Assembly (NCBI RefSeq): GCF_008254045.1
Contig: NZ_CP042425.1
Span: 6,324,001-6,388,000 of the forward strand
DNA length: 64,000 bases
DNA from: Limnoglobus roseus
GTDB lineage: Bacteria > Planctomycetota > Planctomycetia > Gemmatales > Gemmataceae
Direction: 5' to 3'
Part shown: piece by piece, positions 36,104-44,937 of the stretch
Position numbering within the stretch: position 1 is the stretch's first letter
Layout: the number at the start of each line of letters is the position of its first letter
Notes under the pieces: model-generated
What the model saw: the letters and a program-made list of their open reading frames with translations, nothing else
Told to the model about the DNA's origin: nothing
Database searches by the model: none
Position numbers and translations under genes: made by a program

Positions 36104-37077
36104 CGGTCGTGGCCCCGTGTCGTTTGCATTTTGGATTGTTTCACGTGCCCGTGGATGGACTGACGCACTGGCCGAACGGATCGCCACTACGGAAATTCGG
36201 CGGTTTAGGGATGATGGTGCAAGAACCGTGTGTGCGGGTGTCCGGTCTCTCCACCGCGGAATTCACTCCAGCTGTTGGGGCGCTCAGCCTCCGGGCATCA
36301 AGGTTTGCGCGAATTGTCTCGGAGAAGATAACACTACCCGACCGCTGGGGATCATACGTCCACATCCGGGCAGATGGCCCGCCGGAACACGTTGGGTTGG
36401 GCGTCGGCACGGCCCTGGGGTTGGCCGTCGTTCGGCAGGCGAGGATGTTAGTCTCGCAAGCGACGGCGTTGATGGATTCCGACGCGGGGATGGTCGGTCG
36501 CGGCAATCGTTCTGGCATCGGCTGGCACGGATTTCAGCATGGTGGCTTCATCGTCGATGACGGGAAACTCGATGACGAACTTCCGCGGATTCGCGAGCGG
36601 ATCGAATTCCCCCCTGCTTGGCGGATCGTGCTGGCTCGGCCGACTGTTTCCGAGACCTGGCACGGCGAGGCCGAACGCTTCGCTTTCCACCGCCACCGCC
36701 CCGCAGTTCAAGCCCTTGACACGACCGCCCGCTTGTTGCGGCTGGCCAACGAATTCGTGATTCCTGCCTTGAAGCGAGCCGACTTTGAGTCGTTCGCTCG
36801 TTCGCTCGCCGAATTCAACCGGAATGCGGGCGAGCCGTTCCATTTGGACCAGGGTGGGCCGTATGCCAGTCCTGCCGTCGCGGAGTTGATCGATGAACTC
36901 ATGAAGTGGAACGTCCGAGGCGTCGGCCAGTCGTCGTGGGGGCCGACCGTCTTCGCGTTTGCCCCGAACGAACCAGAGGCGGAACAACTGGCAGCCCGCT
37001 TGCGGATGCGGTTCCCAAACTTGGCTGATCTGTGCGTAACCGCCGCCGACAATCAGGGGGTGCGCGTTCTTAGCTAA
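36100..37077 (+). CDS. beta-ribofuranosylaminobenzene 5'-phosphate synthase-like protein
   Basis: This enzyme type joins 4-aminobenzoate (or 4-hydroxybenzoate) with PRPP, releasing CO2 and diphosphate, in the first committed step of H4MPT synthesis. The 325-aa product (ATG at 36100) starts APCRLHFGLFHVP and has the GHMP-superfamily loop GLGVGTALGLAV (about residues 99-110). It ends with the C-terminal motif GQSSWGPTVFAF typical of the family. The fold is shared with GHMP kinases, but the gene context supports the synthase. It converges with the MlaE-like gene, overlapping by 8 bp. Confidence 0.88.
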   Translation: MTVVAPCRLHFGLFHVPVDGLTHWPNGSPLRKFGGLGMMVQEPCVRVSGLSTAEFTPAVGALSLRASRFARIVSEKITLPDRWGSYVHIRADGPPEHVGLGVGTALGLAVVRQARMLVSQATALMDSDAGMVGRGNRSGIGWHGFQHGGFIVDDGKLDDELPRIRERIEFPPAWRIVLARPTVSETWHGEAERFAFHRHRPAVQALDTTARLLRLANEFVIPALKRADFESFARSLAEFNRNAGEPFHLDQGGPYASPAVAELIDELMKWNVRGVGQSSWGPTVFAFAPNEPEAEQLAARLRMRFPNLADLCVTAADNQGVRVLS

Positions 37078-37822
37078 TCATCAACCGGGTCAAGCCGACC
37101 ATCACAACGTCGGCGGCGAGAATCAGGAGCGAGCAAACGACAACGCTATCGGTCGCCGCGCTCCCGACATCCTCCGACCCGCCCCGCGTGGTCAGCCCGA
37201 TGTAGCACCCGGTCACGCCCGTCAGAAAGCCGAACGCGAGGGTCTTCAACAACGCGGGTACGACATCCCTCAGGTACAACTCGCGGAGAACCGCGGTCTG
37301 GTACTTCAACCAGGTCGTCTGCCCGACGATCATTTCGGCCACGAACCCGCTGCTGATCGAGAGCGTGGCAATGAGCACGTGCAACAACGGCACGGCCAGG
37401 ATGCAGGCCAGAACCCGTGGCGCGACTAGCCGGCGGAGTGGAGAAACGCCGAGCAAGACCAGCGCGTCGATCTGCTCGTTGACCCGCATGGCCGCCAGTT
37501 CCGCGCCGAGGCTTGCCCCGGTGCGGGCCGCGACGATCAACCCGGCACCGATCGGCGCGAGTTCCATCAACACGGCCGCGGCCAAAAACGTGGGCAGAAA
37601 TTCGACCGCCCCCGTTCCGGTTCGCTCCAAGACACCGCGGGTGTGCATCCAGATGACGACCCCCAGCGCTAACCCCGTAACGGCCGCGAGGGGCAGCCCG
37701 CCGACGAGGACGCGGTACAGTGGTCTTACCCAACGAGAAGGCCGGAAGAGCGTCGGCAGAAGGGACAAAAAGGAAGCCGCTGCGAACGTCGTCCAGTATC
37801 CGACGTTGGCCAGGTGGTTCAT
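37070..37822 (-). CDS. MlaE-family ABC permease
   Basis: This family provides the membrane subunit of lipid-trafficking ABC systems (phospholipid transport between the envelope membranes). The 250-aa protein has about five helices and the MlaE blocks TGALGVVIW-like (TGLALGVVIWMHTRGVL), LAPIGAGLIVAARTGASLGAELAAMRVNEQIDALVLLGVSP, which hold the coupling region, and a Gly-rich loop. Its ATG overlaps the stop of the methyltransferase gene by 4 bp. The usual partners MlaF (ATPase) and MlaD (MCE domain) are missing from the neighbourhood. Confidence 0.88.
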   Translation of the reverse strand: MNHLANVGYWTTFAAASFLSLLPTLFRPSRWVRPLYRVLVGGLPLAAVTGLALGVVIWMHTRGVLERTGTGAVEFLPTFLAAAVLMELAPIGAGLIVAARTGASLGAELAAMRVNEQIDALVLLGVSPLRRLVAPRVLACILAVPLLHVLIATLSISSGFVAEMIVGQTTWLKYQTAVLRELYLRDVVPALLKTLAFGFLTGVTGCYIGLTTRGGSEDVGSAATDSVVVCSLLILAADVVMVGLTRLMIS

Positions 37823-38490
37823 GATGAGCCGGGTTTCGTGGCCGCGAACGTCCAGTGGCGGTCCGACGTTTGGCGGGCCGCCTCACCGTCGAACCCGAGG
37901 CCACGGACAATCGACCGAACCTCGTCGAGCGTCAGGGCCGCCCGCAGGGAGTTCGCAAAGAGAGCTCTCTGCGAGTCATTCGCCCCGGCAGCGTGAAGAT
38001 TGACGAGGCGGTCCAATTCCTCTCGCATGGCCGGCCGCAGCAAGTCGCGGACGAACAACGTACCGCCCAGCCGACAAACCCGGACCATCTCGGCGAAACA
38101 GGCGGTCGGTTCCGGGATGTGGTGAATGATGCTGTTGGAAACGACGGCCCCGAACCGCCCGGCCGGGTAAGGAAGATCGCGGCCGTTGACACGTTCGAGC
38201 GTAATCCGGCCCGCGAAACCGGCCGTCGTAACATTTCGCGAGGCCAACTTCAACATGGCCTCGGACAAATCGACGGCAACGATCTGAACGGCCGGGGACT
38301 GGCGACACAGTTCGATTGGGATTTGGGCCGTGCCCGTGCCGACGTCGAGGACCGGATTCAGGACGGCCGGAAACACCGAAAAAAAATCCGCGGCGAACGC
38401 CCGGTTCACCGCGGAATGGTCCATCGCGTCGTAGTCGTTCGCTTCGTCTTCGGTGTCCATCGCCTCGGGTTCGAGAACGCGGTCGAGCAT
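37819..38490 (-). CDS. class I SAM-dependent methyltransferase
   Basis: The 223-aa protein has the SAM motifs PVLDVGTGTAQIPIELCR (about residue 46), VAVDLSEAMLKLASRN and GRFGAVVSNSIIHHIPEP, and a UbiE/Methyltransf_11-like order. The substrate is unknown. Translation appears coupled to the MlaE-like gene (ATGA overlap). It could modify a lipid, quinone or small molecule, but no other evidence points to one. The region between it and the upstream small gene is about 40 bp. Confidence 0.87.
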   Translation of the reverse strand: MLDRVLEPEAMDTEDEANDYDAMDHSAVNRAFAADFFSVFPAVLNPVLDVGTGTAQIPIELCRQSPAVQIVAVDLSEAMLKLASRNVTTAGFAGRITLERVNGRDLPYPAGRFGAVVSNSIIHHIPEPTACFAEMVRVCRLGGTLFVRDLLRPAMREELDRLVNLHAAGANDSQRALFANSLRAALTLDEVRSIVRGLGFDGEAARQTSDRHWTFAATKPGSS

Positions 38491-38531
38491 GATCGAGACC
38501 TCGCGACACTACCCCGACATCGTCCAAAGCG

Positions 38532-38930
38532 TCACACGGTGCAACACTCTTCACGACGGTGTCGGGCGTCCGTCCCCTCCGCCCGACGTTCGAGTTCCTG
38601 CCGGCACTCGGACAGCAAATCCTCACGCAATTCCCAGTTGTGAACGCCGGACCGATCCCATTCCAGGAGGAGCGCCGAGGTGGCCGGATTCATGCGGGCA
38701 ATCTTCGTCAGCCAAACAACACCGGCCTCGGCGTGGAGGGCTTGCGTCTGCGGATGGTGCCACGCCAAGTGGGTCGCGAGGCACCCTTGCGAGGCACACC
38801 GGGAGAATGCACCGTGGATCAACAGAGGGCTTCCTTGTTCCAACAAGGAAACCATCCGCGTAAGCCCATTGCTCGTGGCGTTGGGCAGCCAGCGCGCGCG
38901 AAATTCCTTGACGGCCGATGACAGAGACAT
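38532..38930 (-). CDS. small cytoplasmic protein, unknown function
   Basis: The product is 132 aa. A clear Shine-Dalgarno (AGGAG, 5 nt spacing) precedes the ATG at 38930; a GTG two codons upstream (38936) is a weaker start. No known domain is visible; there is a His/Cys-containing patch (HGAFSRCASQGCLATHLAWHH) that could bind metal. The C-terminus is helical and charged (ELREDLLSECRQELERR). It may be cotranscribed with the methyltransferase and MlaE-like genes. Recognition rests on the ribosome site and composition, so confidence is moderate. Confidence 0.65.
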   Translation of the reverse strand: MSLSSAVKEFRARWLPNATSNGLTRMVSLLEQGSPLLIHGAFSRCASQGCLATHLAWHHPQTQALHAEAGVVWLTKIARMNPATSALLLEWDRSGVHNWELREDLLSECRQELERRAEGTDARHRREECCTV

Positions 38931-39389
38931 CGTCACTCCTCCCGCATCGACGGATGAAGGACAAATTAGCCGAATCCGTTTCGGACTAACGGTCGTTTGT
39001 TAAATTAACGTCCTGGTATTCCAGTACCAAAACGTCGGGGGACTAGTGCTGTGGCTGGCGATAAACTCGACCGCCGAGGTGAGAATTAGGCGGTTCACAG
39101 CAGGTTGACGTGGGCATCATAGTCCCCGACTATGGGAAGTGTCAAGAAGCTGTCCCCCTGCCCAAGCTGGTTTGCCCCTCGCGGAGGATGCCCCTACCCC
39201 AGACTTGGCGCACGGATCAGCACTTACGTTCACTGAATTATTTCGATGAATTTTCGGAATCGGAAGGCTCAAGAATTGAACGTCCGTACACAATTCGCGG
39301 GCCAAAATAATAACAACTAGTGTTTGATATCGAGAATCTACAGTTGTTAAATCTTGTGCGGTATTGTTATTTATAATGAGCAAAAATAA
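38931..39389. other. AT-richer intergenic region, no gene recognised
   Basis: Between the small gene at 38532-38930 and the ilvC terminator lie about 460 bp that are clearly less GC-rich than the flanks, especially after 39200. The short frames in it (for example 39110-39310 plus, 39117-39404 minus) have no Shine-Dalgarno, odd composition and no recognisable domains. A 7-bp hairpin with a CCC loop lies at 39118-39134. It may hold the promoter of the small gene, a decayed gene or an untested small RNA. Confidence 0.5.
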
Positions 39390-39420
39390 GCCGTGCAGTG
39401 ACAAAAGCTCACTGCACGGC
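39390..39420 (-). terminator. Rho-independent terminator of ilvC
   Basis: A perfect 12-bp stem (39390-39401 with 39409-39420) encloses the 7-nt loop caaaagc. Reading on the minus strand, the stem is followed by TTATTTTT. It lies 28 bp after the ilvC stop at 39448. This is the strongest terminator in the window. Confidence 0.9.
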
Positions 39421-39447
39421 CTAGTTACTCACACGTCTACTATTGAA

Positions 39448-40494
39448 TTACTGTCGCTCGGGGCGAAGACCACGGACGACGGCTCCGGCCTTCCACATTT
39501 CGCTCTCGGCAATCTCTTTCAATTCCTTTTCTAACGACTGCCGATAGTCAGGCTTGCTGTTCGCTTCCAACGTCCGCCGCGTTTCTTCGCCGGTCTTCAC
39601 CGACTCGTAAAGCGATTCGAAAACAGGCTTGCTGGCGTCGCGGAACTTCTTGAACCAGTCCAGCGCGCCGCGTTGAGCGGTCGTCGAACAGTTCGCGTAC
39701 ATCCAGTCCATGCCGCGTTCGCCGATCAGCGGGTAAAGGCTCTGCGTGGCTTCCTCGACCGTTTCGTTGAACGCCTCGCTCGGGCTGTGGCCCTGTGCGC
39801 GAAGGACTTCGTACTGGGCCAGCCACAGGCCGTAGATGGCCCCCATCAGCACGCCGCGCTCGCCGGTCAAGTCCGAGAACACTTCCTTTTGGAAGGTCGT
39901 CTCGAAGAGGTAGCCGGAACCGATGGCCACGCCGAGCGCCAGGCACCGTTCCCGCGCGCGGCCGGTCGCGTCTTGGTGGATCGCGAAACTGCTGTTAATC
40001 CCGCGGCCTTCCAGGAAGAGCCGGCGGACGGTCGTGCCCGACCCCTTCGGGGCGACGAGAATCACGTCGATGTCGGCCGGCGGGATGACGTTTGTCTGGT
40101 CCTTGTAGACGATGGAAAAGCCGTGGCTGAAGTAGAGCGCCTTGCCCTTCGTGAGCAGCGGCTTCAGCTTCGGCCACATGTCCTTTTGGCCCGCGTCGGA
40201 GAGCAAGTACTGGATGACCGTGCCCTTCGCGGCCGCCTCTTCCGGATCGAACAGCGTCTCGCCGGGAACCCAGCCGTCTTCGAGGCACAGGTCGTAGGCC
40301 TTGCCGCCCTTCCGCTGGCCGACGATCACCTTGACGCCGTTGTCCCGCATGTTCAACGACTGACCGCGGCCCTGAACGCCGTAGCCGAGGACGGCCACGG
40401 TTTCGTTGGCGAGGATTTGCTTCACCTTCTCCGGCGGGTAGTCGCTGCGTTCGATGGCGACTTCTTTGAACTCGTTGACGATCATGTCCTTCAT
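39448..40494 (-). CDS. ilvC: ketol-acid reductoisomerase
   Basis: IlvC converts acetolactate or acetohydroxybutyrate to the dihydroxy acids in valine, leucine and isoleucine synthesis with NADPH and magnesium. The 348-aa protein has AVLGYGVQGRGQSLNMRDNG (Rossmann loop), the QRKG region after it, HGFSIVYKD, VAPKGSGTTVRRLF, and the metal-binding SDLTGERGVLMGAIYG and ETVEEATQSLYPLI. It is of the short class I type. It diverges from a MarR-family gene across 110 bp with a strong palindrome. No ilvBN is next to it. Confidence 0.95.
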   Translation of the reverse strand: MKDMIVNEFKEVAIERSDYPPEKVKQILANETVAVLGYGVQGRGQSLNMRDNGVKVIVGQRKGGKAYDLCLEDGWVPGETLFDPEEAAAKGTVIQYLLSDAGQKDMWPKLKPLLTKGKALYFSHGFSIVYKDQTNVIPPADIDVILVAPKGSGTTVRRLFLEGRGINSSFAIHQDATGRARERCLALGVAIGSGYLFETTFQKEVFSDLTGERGVLMGAIYGLWLAQYEVLRAQGHSPSEAFNETVEEATQSLYPLIGERGMDWMYANCSTTAQRGALDWFKKFRDASKPVFESLYESVKTGEETRRTLEANSKPDYRQSLEKELKEIAESEMWKAGAVVRGLRPERQ

Positions 40495-40559
40495 CGCGGG
40501 TCAACCTCAAGTGGGAGGAGAGAACAGGCTAGAGAGAAGGTATTCGCCGGATCGCTCGT

Positions 40560-40565
40560 CGTCAA
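40560..40565 (-). promoter_or_regulatory. candidate -35 of the ilvC promoter
   Basis: On the minus strand the hexamer is TTGACG, followed after 17 bp by TACCTT (a modest -10 match), with ilvC starting 40 nt further on. It abuts the palindrome at 40568-40583. This is inference from spacing only. Confidence 0.35.
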
Positions 40566-40567
40566 GA

Positions 40568-40583
40568 ATCTTGACGTCAAGAT
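40568..40583. promoter_or_regulatory. 16-bp palindrome, probable MarR operator
   Basis: ATCTTGACGTCAAGAT is a perfect inverted repeat, 22 nt before the MarR-family gene and 74 nt before ilvC. An additional half-site (gtcaaga) at 40561-40567 makes the interleaved arms GTCAAGA-A-TCTTGAC (40561-40575). MarR dimers commonly bind such palindromes close to their own promoter. The TTGACG inside it (40571-40576) could also be the -35 of marR, so binding would block transcription. Confidence 0.65.
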
Positions 40584-40604
40584 ACTTTCGCCTAAACCAT
40601 CCGC

Positions 40605-41099
40605 ATGGGAGCTGACAGCGACGTGATCGACCGCATGATCGCCGACTGGCAACAGGTCCGGCCGGACCTGGATGCGTCGCCTCTCGGCGTTATCGGCCGC
40701 GTGATCGTTCTCGCCCGGCACCTCGAACAGAGCGTGGAGACGGTCCTGAAAGTTCATGGCTTGAGTCTGGGGCAGTTCGACATCCTCGCCACACTCCGAC
40801 GGCACGAATCAAAGGGCGGGCTGAACCCAACGCAACTCTGCGAAAACGTGATGCTGACGTCGGGGGCCATGACCTCCCGTCTGGATCGATTGCAAGAAGC
40901 CAAGTTGATCGCCCGGCAGGCGGACCCTGCCGACCGCCGTGGCGTGGTCGTCGTCCTGACGCCGAAGGGGCGGAAGTTGATCGAAGCGGCCACGGCCACA
41001 CGGTTCGAGGAGGCTGCCGATTCCCTTCCGAAGCTCAGTCCAATGGAAATGTCGAAGCTCGAAGCCGGCCTTCGAACGTGGCTGGCGCAGTATTCGTGA
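40605..41099 (+). CDS. MarR-family transcriptional regulator
   Basis: The 164-aa protein has the winged-helix MarR layout: an N-terminal dimer helix region (VIGRVIVLARHLEQSVETVLKVHG), then helix-turn-helix QFDILATLRRHESKGGLNPTQLCENVMLTSGAMTSRLDRLQEAKLI. The wing is RQADPADRRGVVVVLTPKGRKLIE. It probably represses its own promoter through the 16-bp palindrome upstream, and perhaps the divergent ilvC. The ligand is unknown. If the TTGACG...TAAACC pair is its promoter, the transcript would begin at or near the ATG (leaderless). Confidence 0.9.
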   Translation: MGADSDVIDRMIADWQQVRPDLDASPLGVIGRVIVLARHLEQSVETVLKVHGLSLGQFDILATLRRHESKGGLNPTQLCENVMLTSGAMTSRLDRLQEAKLIARQADPADRRGVVVVLTPKGRKLIEAATATRFEEAADSLPKLSPMEMSKLEAGLRTWLAQYS

Positions 41100-41102
41100 C
41101 CG

Positions 41103-41366
41103 TTACTCGTCCACCACGTCTTCGAGCAGCGAAATTGCGATCACGTCCTGGCGGTTGAGCAGCACCCGCTTCCGGTTCCGCTTCACGCCGGTCGAGACGG
41201 CCGCCGCAACGTAGTTCTCGCGCGTGCTGTCAGTATCGCGGAGGTCATGCAAGTCACAACTTCTCATTTCGAGGAAGTGGTCGTCGACGGACTTCAACAG
41301 CCCGAGGCAAACGAACTCGCTGCGGAAATCGACGACGACCTTCTGCCCGACGAATTCGTTCAACAT
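41103..41366 (-). CDS. small conserved-looking protein, unknown function
   Basis: The 87-aa product begins LNEFVGQKVVVDFRSEFVCLGLLKSVDDHFLEMR, a strand pattern resembling an Sm-like or small beta-barrel fold, and ends RVLLNRQDVIAISLLEDVVDE. The Shine-Dalgarno (GGAGGGCGG) precedes the ATG at 41366. The strand order suggests RNA binding, but that is inference only. It converges with the MarR gene, 3 bp stop to stop. Confidence 0.7.
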   Translation of the reverse strand: MLNEFVGQKVVVDFRSEFVCLGLLKSVDDHFLEMRSCDLHDLRDTDSTRENYVAAAVSTGVKRNRKRVLLNRQDVIAISLLEDVVDE

Positions 41367-41460
41367 GTCCGCCCTCCGAAATCGGTCTCGCGTGGTCGGG
41401 AGAGTTTGTGTATGAATCCCGATCCAGATTCTCTAGCCGGACGCGGACGGAGGAATTCGG

Positions 41461-42897
41461 TTGACGCGACGACAATTACTCCTGGTCCTCGGCATCTTCG
41501 CGGCCTACTGCGGCCTCACGCAGGTCGTGCCGCCGTTCGACGACGAGTTTTACTACTGGTGCTGGACCGAACACCTGCAACTCAGTTACTACGACCACCC
41601 GCCGATGACGGCGTACCTCATCAAGGCCGCGACGGTCGTGTTCGGAGATACGCTATTCGCCGTCCGTCTGCCGGCCTGCCTTTCGACGGCGGTCGTGTTC
41701 GCCGTAGTCCTGGCGCTCTCGCGGCCGAAGTCCGTCGCGTGGTGGCTTTTGGTCACGCCGTTATTCAACTTCGGGGCCGTCATCGTGACGCCTGATACGC
41801 CCCTGTTGATGTTTTGGGCCGCTTACCTGTACTGGCTGGTCCACGTCCATCGGCAGTTGACGCCGCCGGAGGGCGAGGGGCATGTCCCCTTCTGTAACTG
41901 GCTGATCGGCGGCGCGCTGCTCGGTTGTGGCGTGCTCGGCAAGTACACGACCGGCCTCGCCGTGCCCGCGGGGTTCGTGACGTTCCTGCTGGTCGGGCAG
42001 TGGCGAAAGTGGTTCTTCGGGTACGTCTTCCACGGCGTTATCGCGTTCCTGGTCGCGTCACCGATCCTCATCCACAACATCCGGCACGATTTCATTCCGC
42101 TGCTCTACCAGTGGAAACACTCGATGAGCACGATCGACCCGGGACTGAAACGGTTCGGGGAATTCGTCGGCATTCAAATTCTGCTCTTCGGCACGATGCC
42201 GTTCGCGCTCTTACCGTGGGTGTTCCTGAACTGGCGGCGGCTGGCCACCGACCCGCGGTTGCGGGTGTGCCTGTGCCTGTACGGGTTCCCGTTCCTGTTC
42301 TTCTTGTACAAAGCGACTCGCGGGCCGCTGGAAGGGAACTGGGCGCTGGTCAGCTACATCGCCTTCTGGCCGCTGGCGGCGGAATGGTACGCCAGCGTGC
42401 AGCACAAGCAGTTCTGGCGGCGGGCGATGCCGGCGGGTTTCCTTGTCCCGGCCATCGCAACGGTGTTGGCCGCTGTTCACCTCGTACATCCGCTCTCGTT
42501 CATCAAGCCGCTAGACGATCGGCTGACCCGGCAGGTCGAAAAGCACGAACTCGCGAAGCGGATCAAGGCGGAAGTGGACCAGCTCCCGGAGCACCTGCCG
42601 GTGTACGCCGATTCTTACCAGTGGGTGGCGCTGTTGCGGTTCTGCGGCGTGGACGCGCACCAGATCGATGGCATCACCCGGCCGAGCCACTTCACGCAGC
42701 GGCCGGAACAGTTCACCGACGTGCCGCACGGCTATATCTTCTGGAACGGCGACCCGTGGACGTTCGATCCCGAAGCGCCGAAGCGGAAGTTGCTGCCCGC
42801 CAAGGGACTGACGGAACGGAAGCCGCTCAAGGTGTTCCCGCTGAACGTGCGGGGCGAGTTGATTACCGGCTTCATTTTGTGGGAATACCGGCGATAA
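41461..42897 (+). CDS. GT39/ArnT-like membrane glycosyltransferase
   Basis: This is a predicted polyprenyl-phosphate-sugar dependent glycosyltransferase with many membrane helices (478 aa). The start is TTG at 41461 with GGAGG 9 nt before it. The first periplasmic loop carries the acidic motif PFDDEFYYWCW, where the family catalytic Asp/Glu pair is expected, and SYYDHPPMTAYL follows. The C-terminal soluble part includes YADSYQWVALLRFCGVDAHQIDGI. Substrate is unknown; cell-surface polysaccharide or protein glycosylation is likely. A terminator follows directly. Confidence 0.9.
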   Translation: MTRRQLLLVLGIFAAYCGLTQVVPPFDDEFYYWCWTEHLQLSYYDHPPMTAYLIKAATVVFGDTLFAVRLPACLSTAVVFAVVLALSRPKSVAWWLLVTPLFNFGAVIVTPDTPLLMFWAAYLYWLVHVHRQLTPPEGEGHVPFCNWLIGGALLGCGVLGKYTTGLAVPAGFVTFLLVGQWRKWFFGYVFHGVIAFLVASPILIHNIRHDFIPLLYQWKHSMSTIDPGLKRFGEFVGIQILLFGTMPFALLPWVFLNWRRLATDPRLRVCLCLYGFPFLFFLYKATRGPLEGNWALVSYIAFWPLAAEWYASVQHKQFWRRAMPAGFLVPAIATVLAAVHLVHPLSFIKPLDDRLTRQVEKHELAKRIKAEVDQLPEHLPVYADSYQWVALLRFCGVDAHQIDGITRPSHFTQRPEQFTDVPHGYIFWNGDPWTFDPEAPKRKLLPAKGLTERKPLKVFPLNVRGELITGFILWEYRR

Positions 42898-42920
42898 TCC
42901 GCACTCCTGAATCGGTCGCA

Positions 42921-42951
42921 AACCCTGTATTTTAAAAGGGAATACAGGGTT
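42921..42951 (+). terminator. Rho-independent terminator of the GT39 gene
   Basis: AACCCTGTATT and AATACAGGGTT form an 11-bp stem with a 9-nt loop, and a T-run (TTTTT) follows. It lies 23 nt after the stop of the GT39-like gene on the plus strand. Confidence 0.88.
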
Positions 42952-43092
42952 TTTCGTTCTCCACTCTGCCCTGCTTCAAACCCGCAGTACAGCCAATGCC
43001 ACGCGAGCAGGGCTTTCGTGCCGCTCGCCAGTTTCGCATCGTTGCCTGGCATGACGTGCGCGTAAAACTGATCGCTTCGGAGGATAGGTCGC

Positions 43093-43470
43093 ATGGATGC
43101 GTACATCTGCCCCCTGATCGTCCTTGCCGTCGTTCTCGCCTTCGCGGGCCTCTTCGCCCTTTCGCTGATTCTGGAAGGGCGGAAGATTCAGGCACTTTGC
43201 CACGACGGCGTCGAGGCGATCGCCGTCGTCGTGAGCAACTCGTTGGTCGTAACCCAGCACGCGGAGCGACGCCGGACCGTCACCTATCGCTTCTCGGACG
43301 GCACGGGCCAAACCCGAATCGTTGTGTTCAAATCGACCGGTGGGCATGAAGGATCGCTGGCCGGGTTGGCCGCGGGCGACCCAATCTCAATCGTCTATCT
43401 GCCCCACAACTCCGCCGTCAGTAGGCCAAAAGTCGTGGTGGACGATCACCGGGCGGCGTTTCGGAAGTAA
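43093..43470 (+). CDS. DUF3592-like membrane protein
   Basis: The 125-aa product has an N-terminal membrane helix (ICPLIVLAVVLAFAGLFALSLIL) and a small beta domain after it. Its blocks AIAVVVSNSLVV, RRTVTYRFSDGTGQTRIVVF and AAGDPISIVYLPHNSAVSRP match DUF3592 proteins, whose strands carry a similar YLP motif. No function is known. It is preceded by the GT39 terminator and followed by a shared bidirectional hairpin. Confidence 0.75.
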   Translation: MDAYICPLIVLAVVLAFAGLFALSLILEGRKIQALCHDGVEAIAVVVSNSLVVTQHAERRRTVTYRFSDGTGQTRIVVFKSTGGHEGSLAGLAAGDPISIVYLPHNSAVSRPKVVVDDHRAAFRK

Positions 43471-43514
43471 GTCGGCCATCGCCGGGGTGACGCGGGGTGG
43501 CGCGATAAACGAGA

Positions 43515-43545
43515 AGGGGCGGGTCGAAGAACTCGACCCGCCCCT
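43515..43545. terminator. bidirectional hairpin between convergent genes
   Basis: Perfect 13-bp arms (43515-43527 and 43533-43545) enclose a 5-nt loop. It lies 45 nt after the DUF3592-like stop (plus) and 20 nt from the stop of the oxidoreductase gene (minus). Reading on the minus strand, TTCTCGTTTATC follows. It probably ends both transcripts. Confidence 0.75.
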
Positions 43546-43564
43546 CGCAATTTCGCCGACTTTG

Positions 43565-44860
<1,296 letters not shown>

Positions 44861-44937
44861 GGAGAGTCTCCGAATAACGGGGAAAAGGATGGTTGAGATT
44901 AACAACAACGGCGAACGCGGGCAACCATTTCTCGCGT

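Noticed and set aside
39110..39404. Two small frames on opposite strands in the AT-rich gap
   Set aside because: Neither has a Shine-Dalgarno, codon bias or any recognisable domain.
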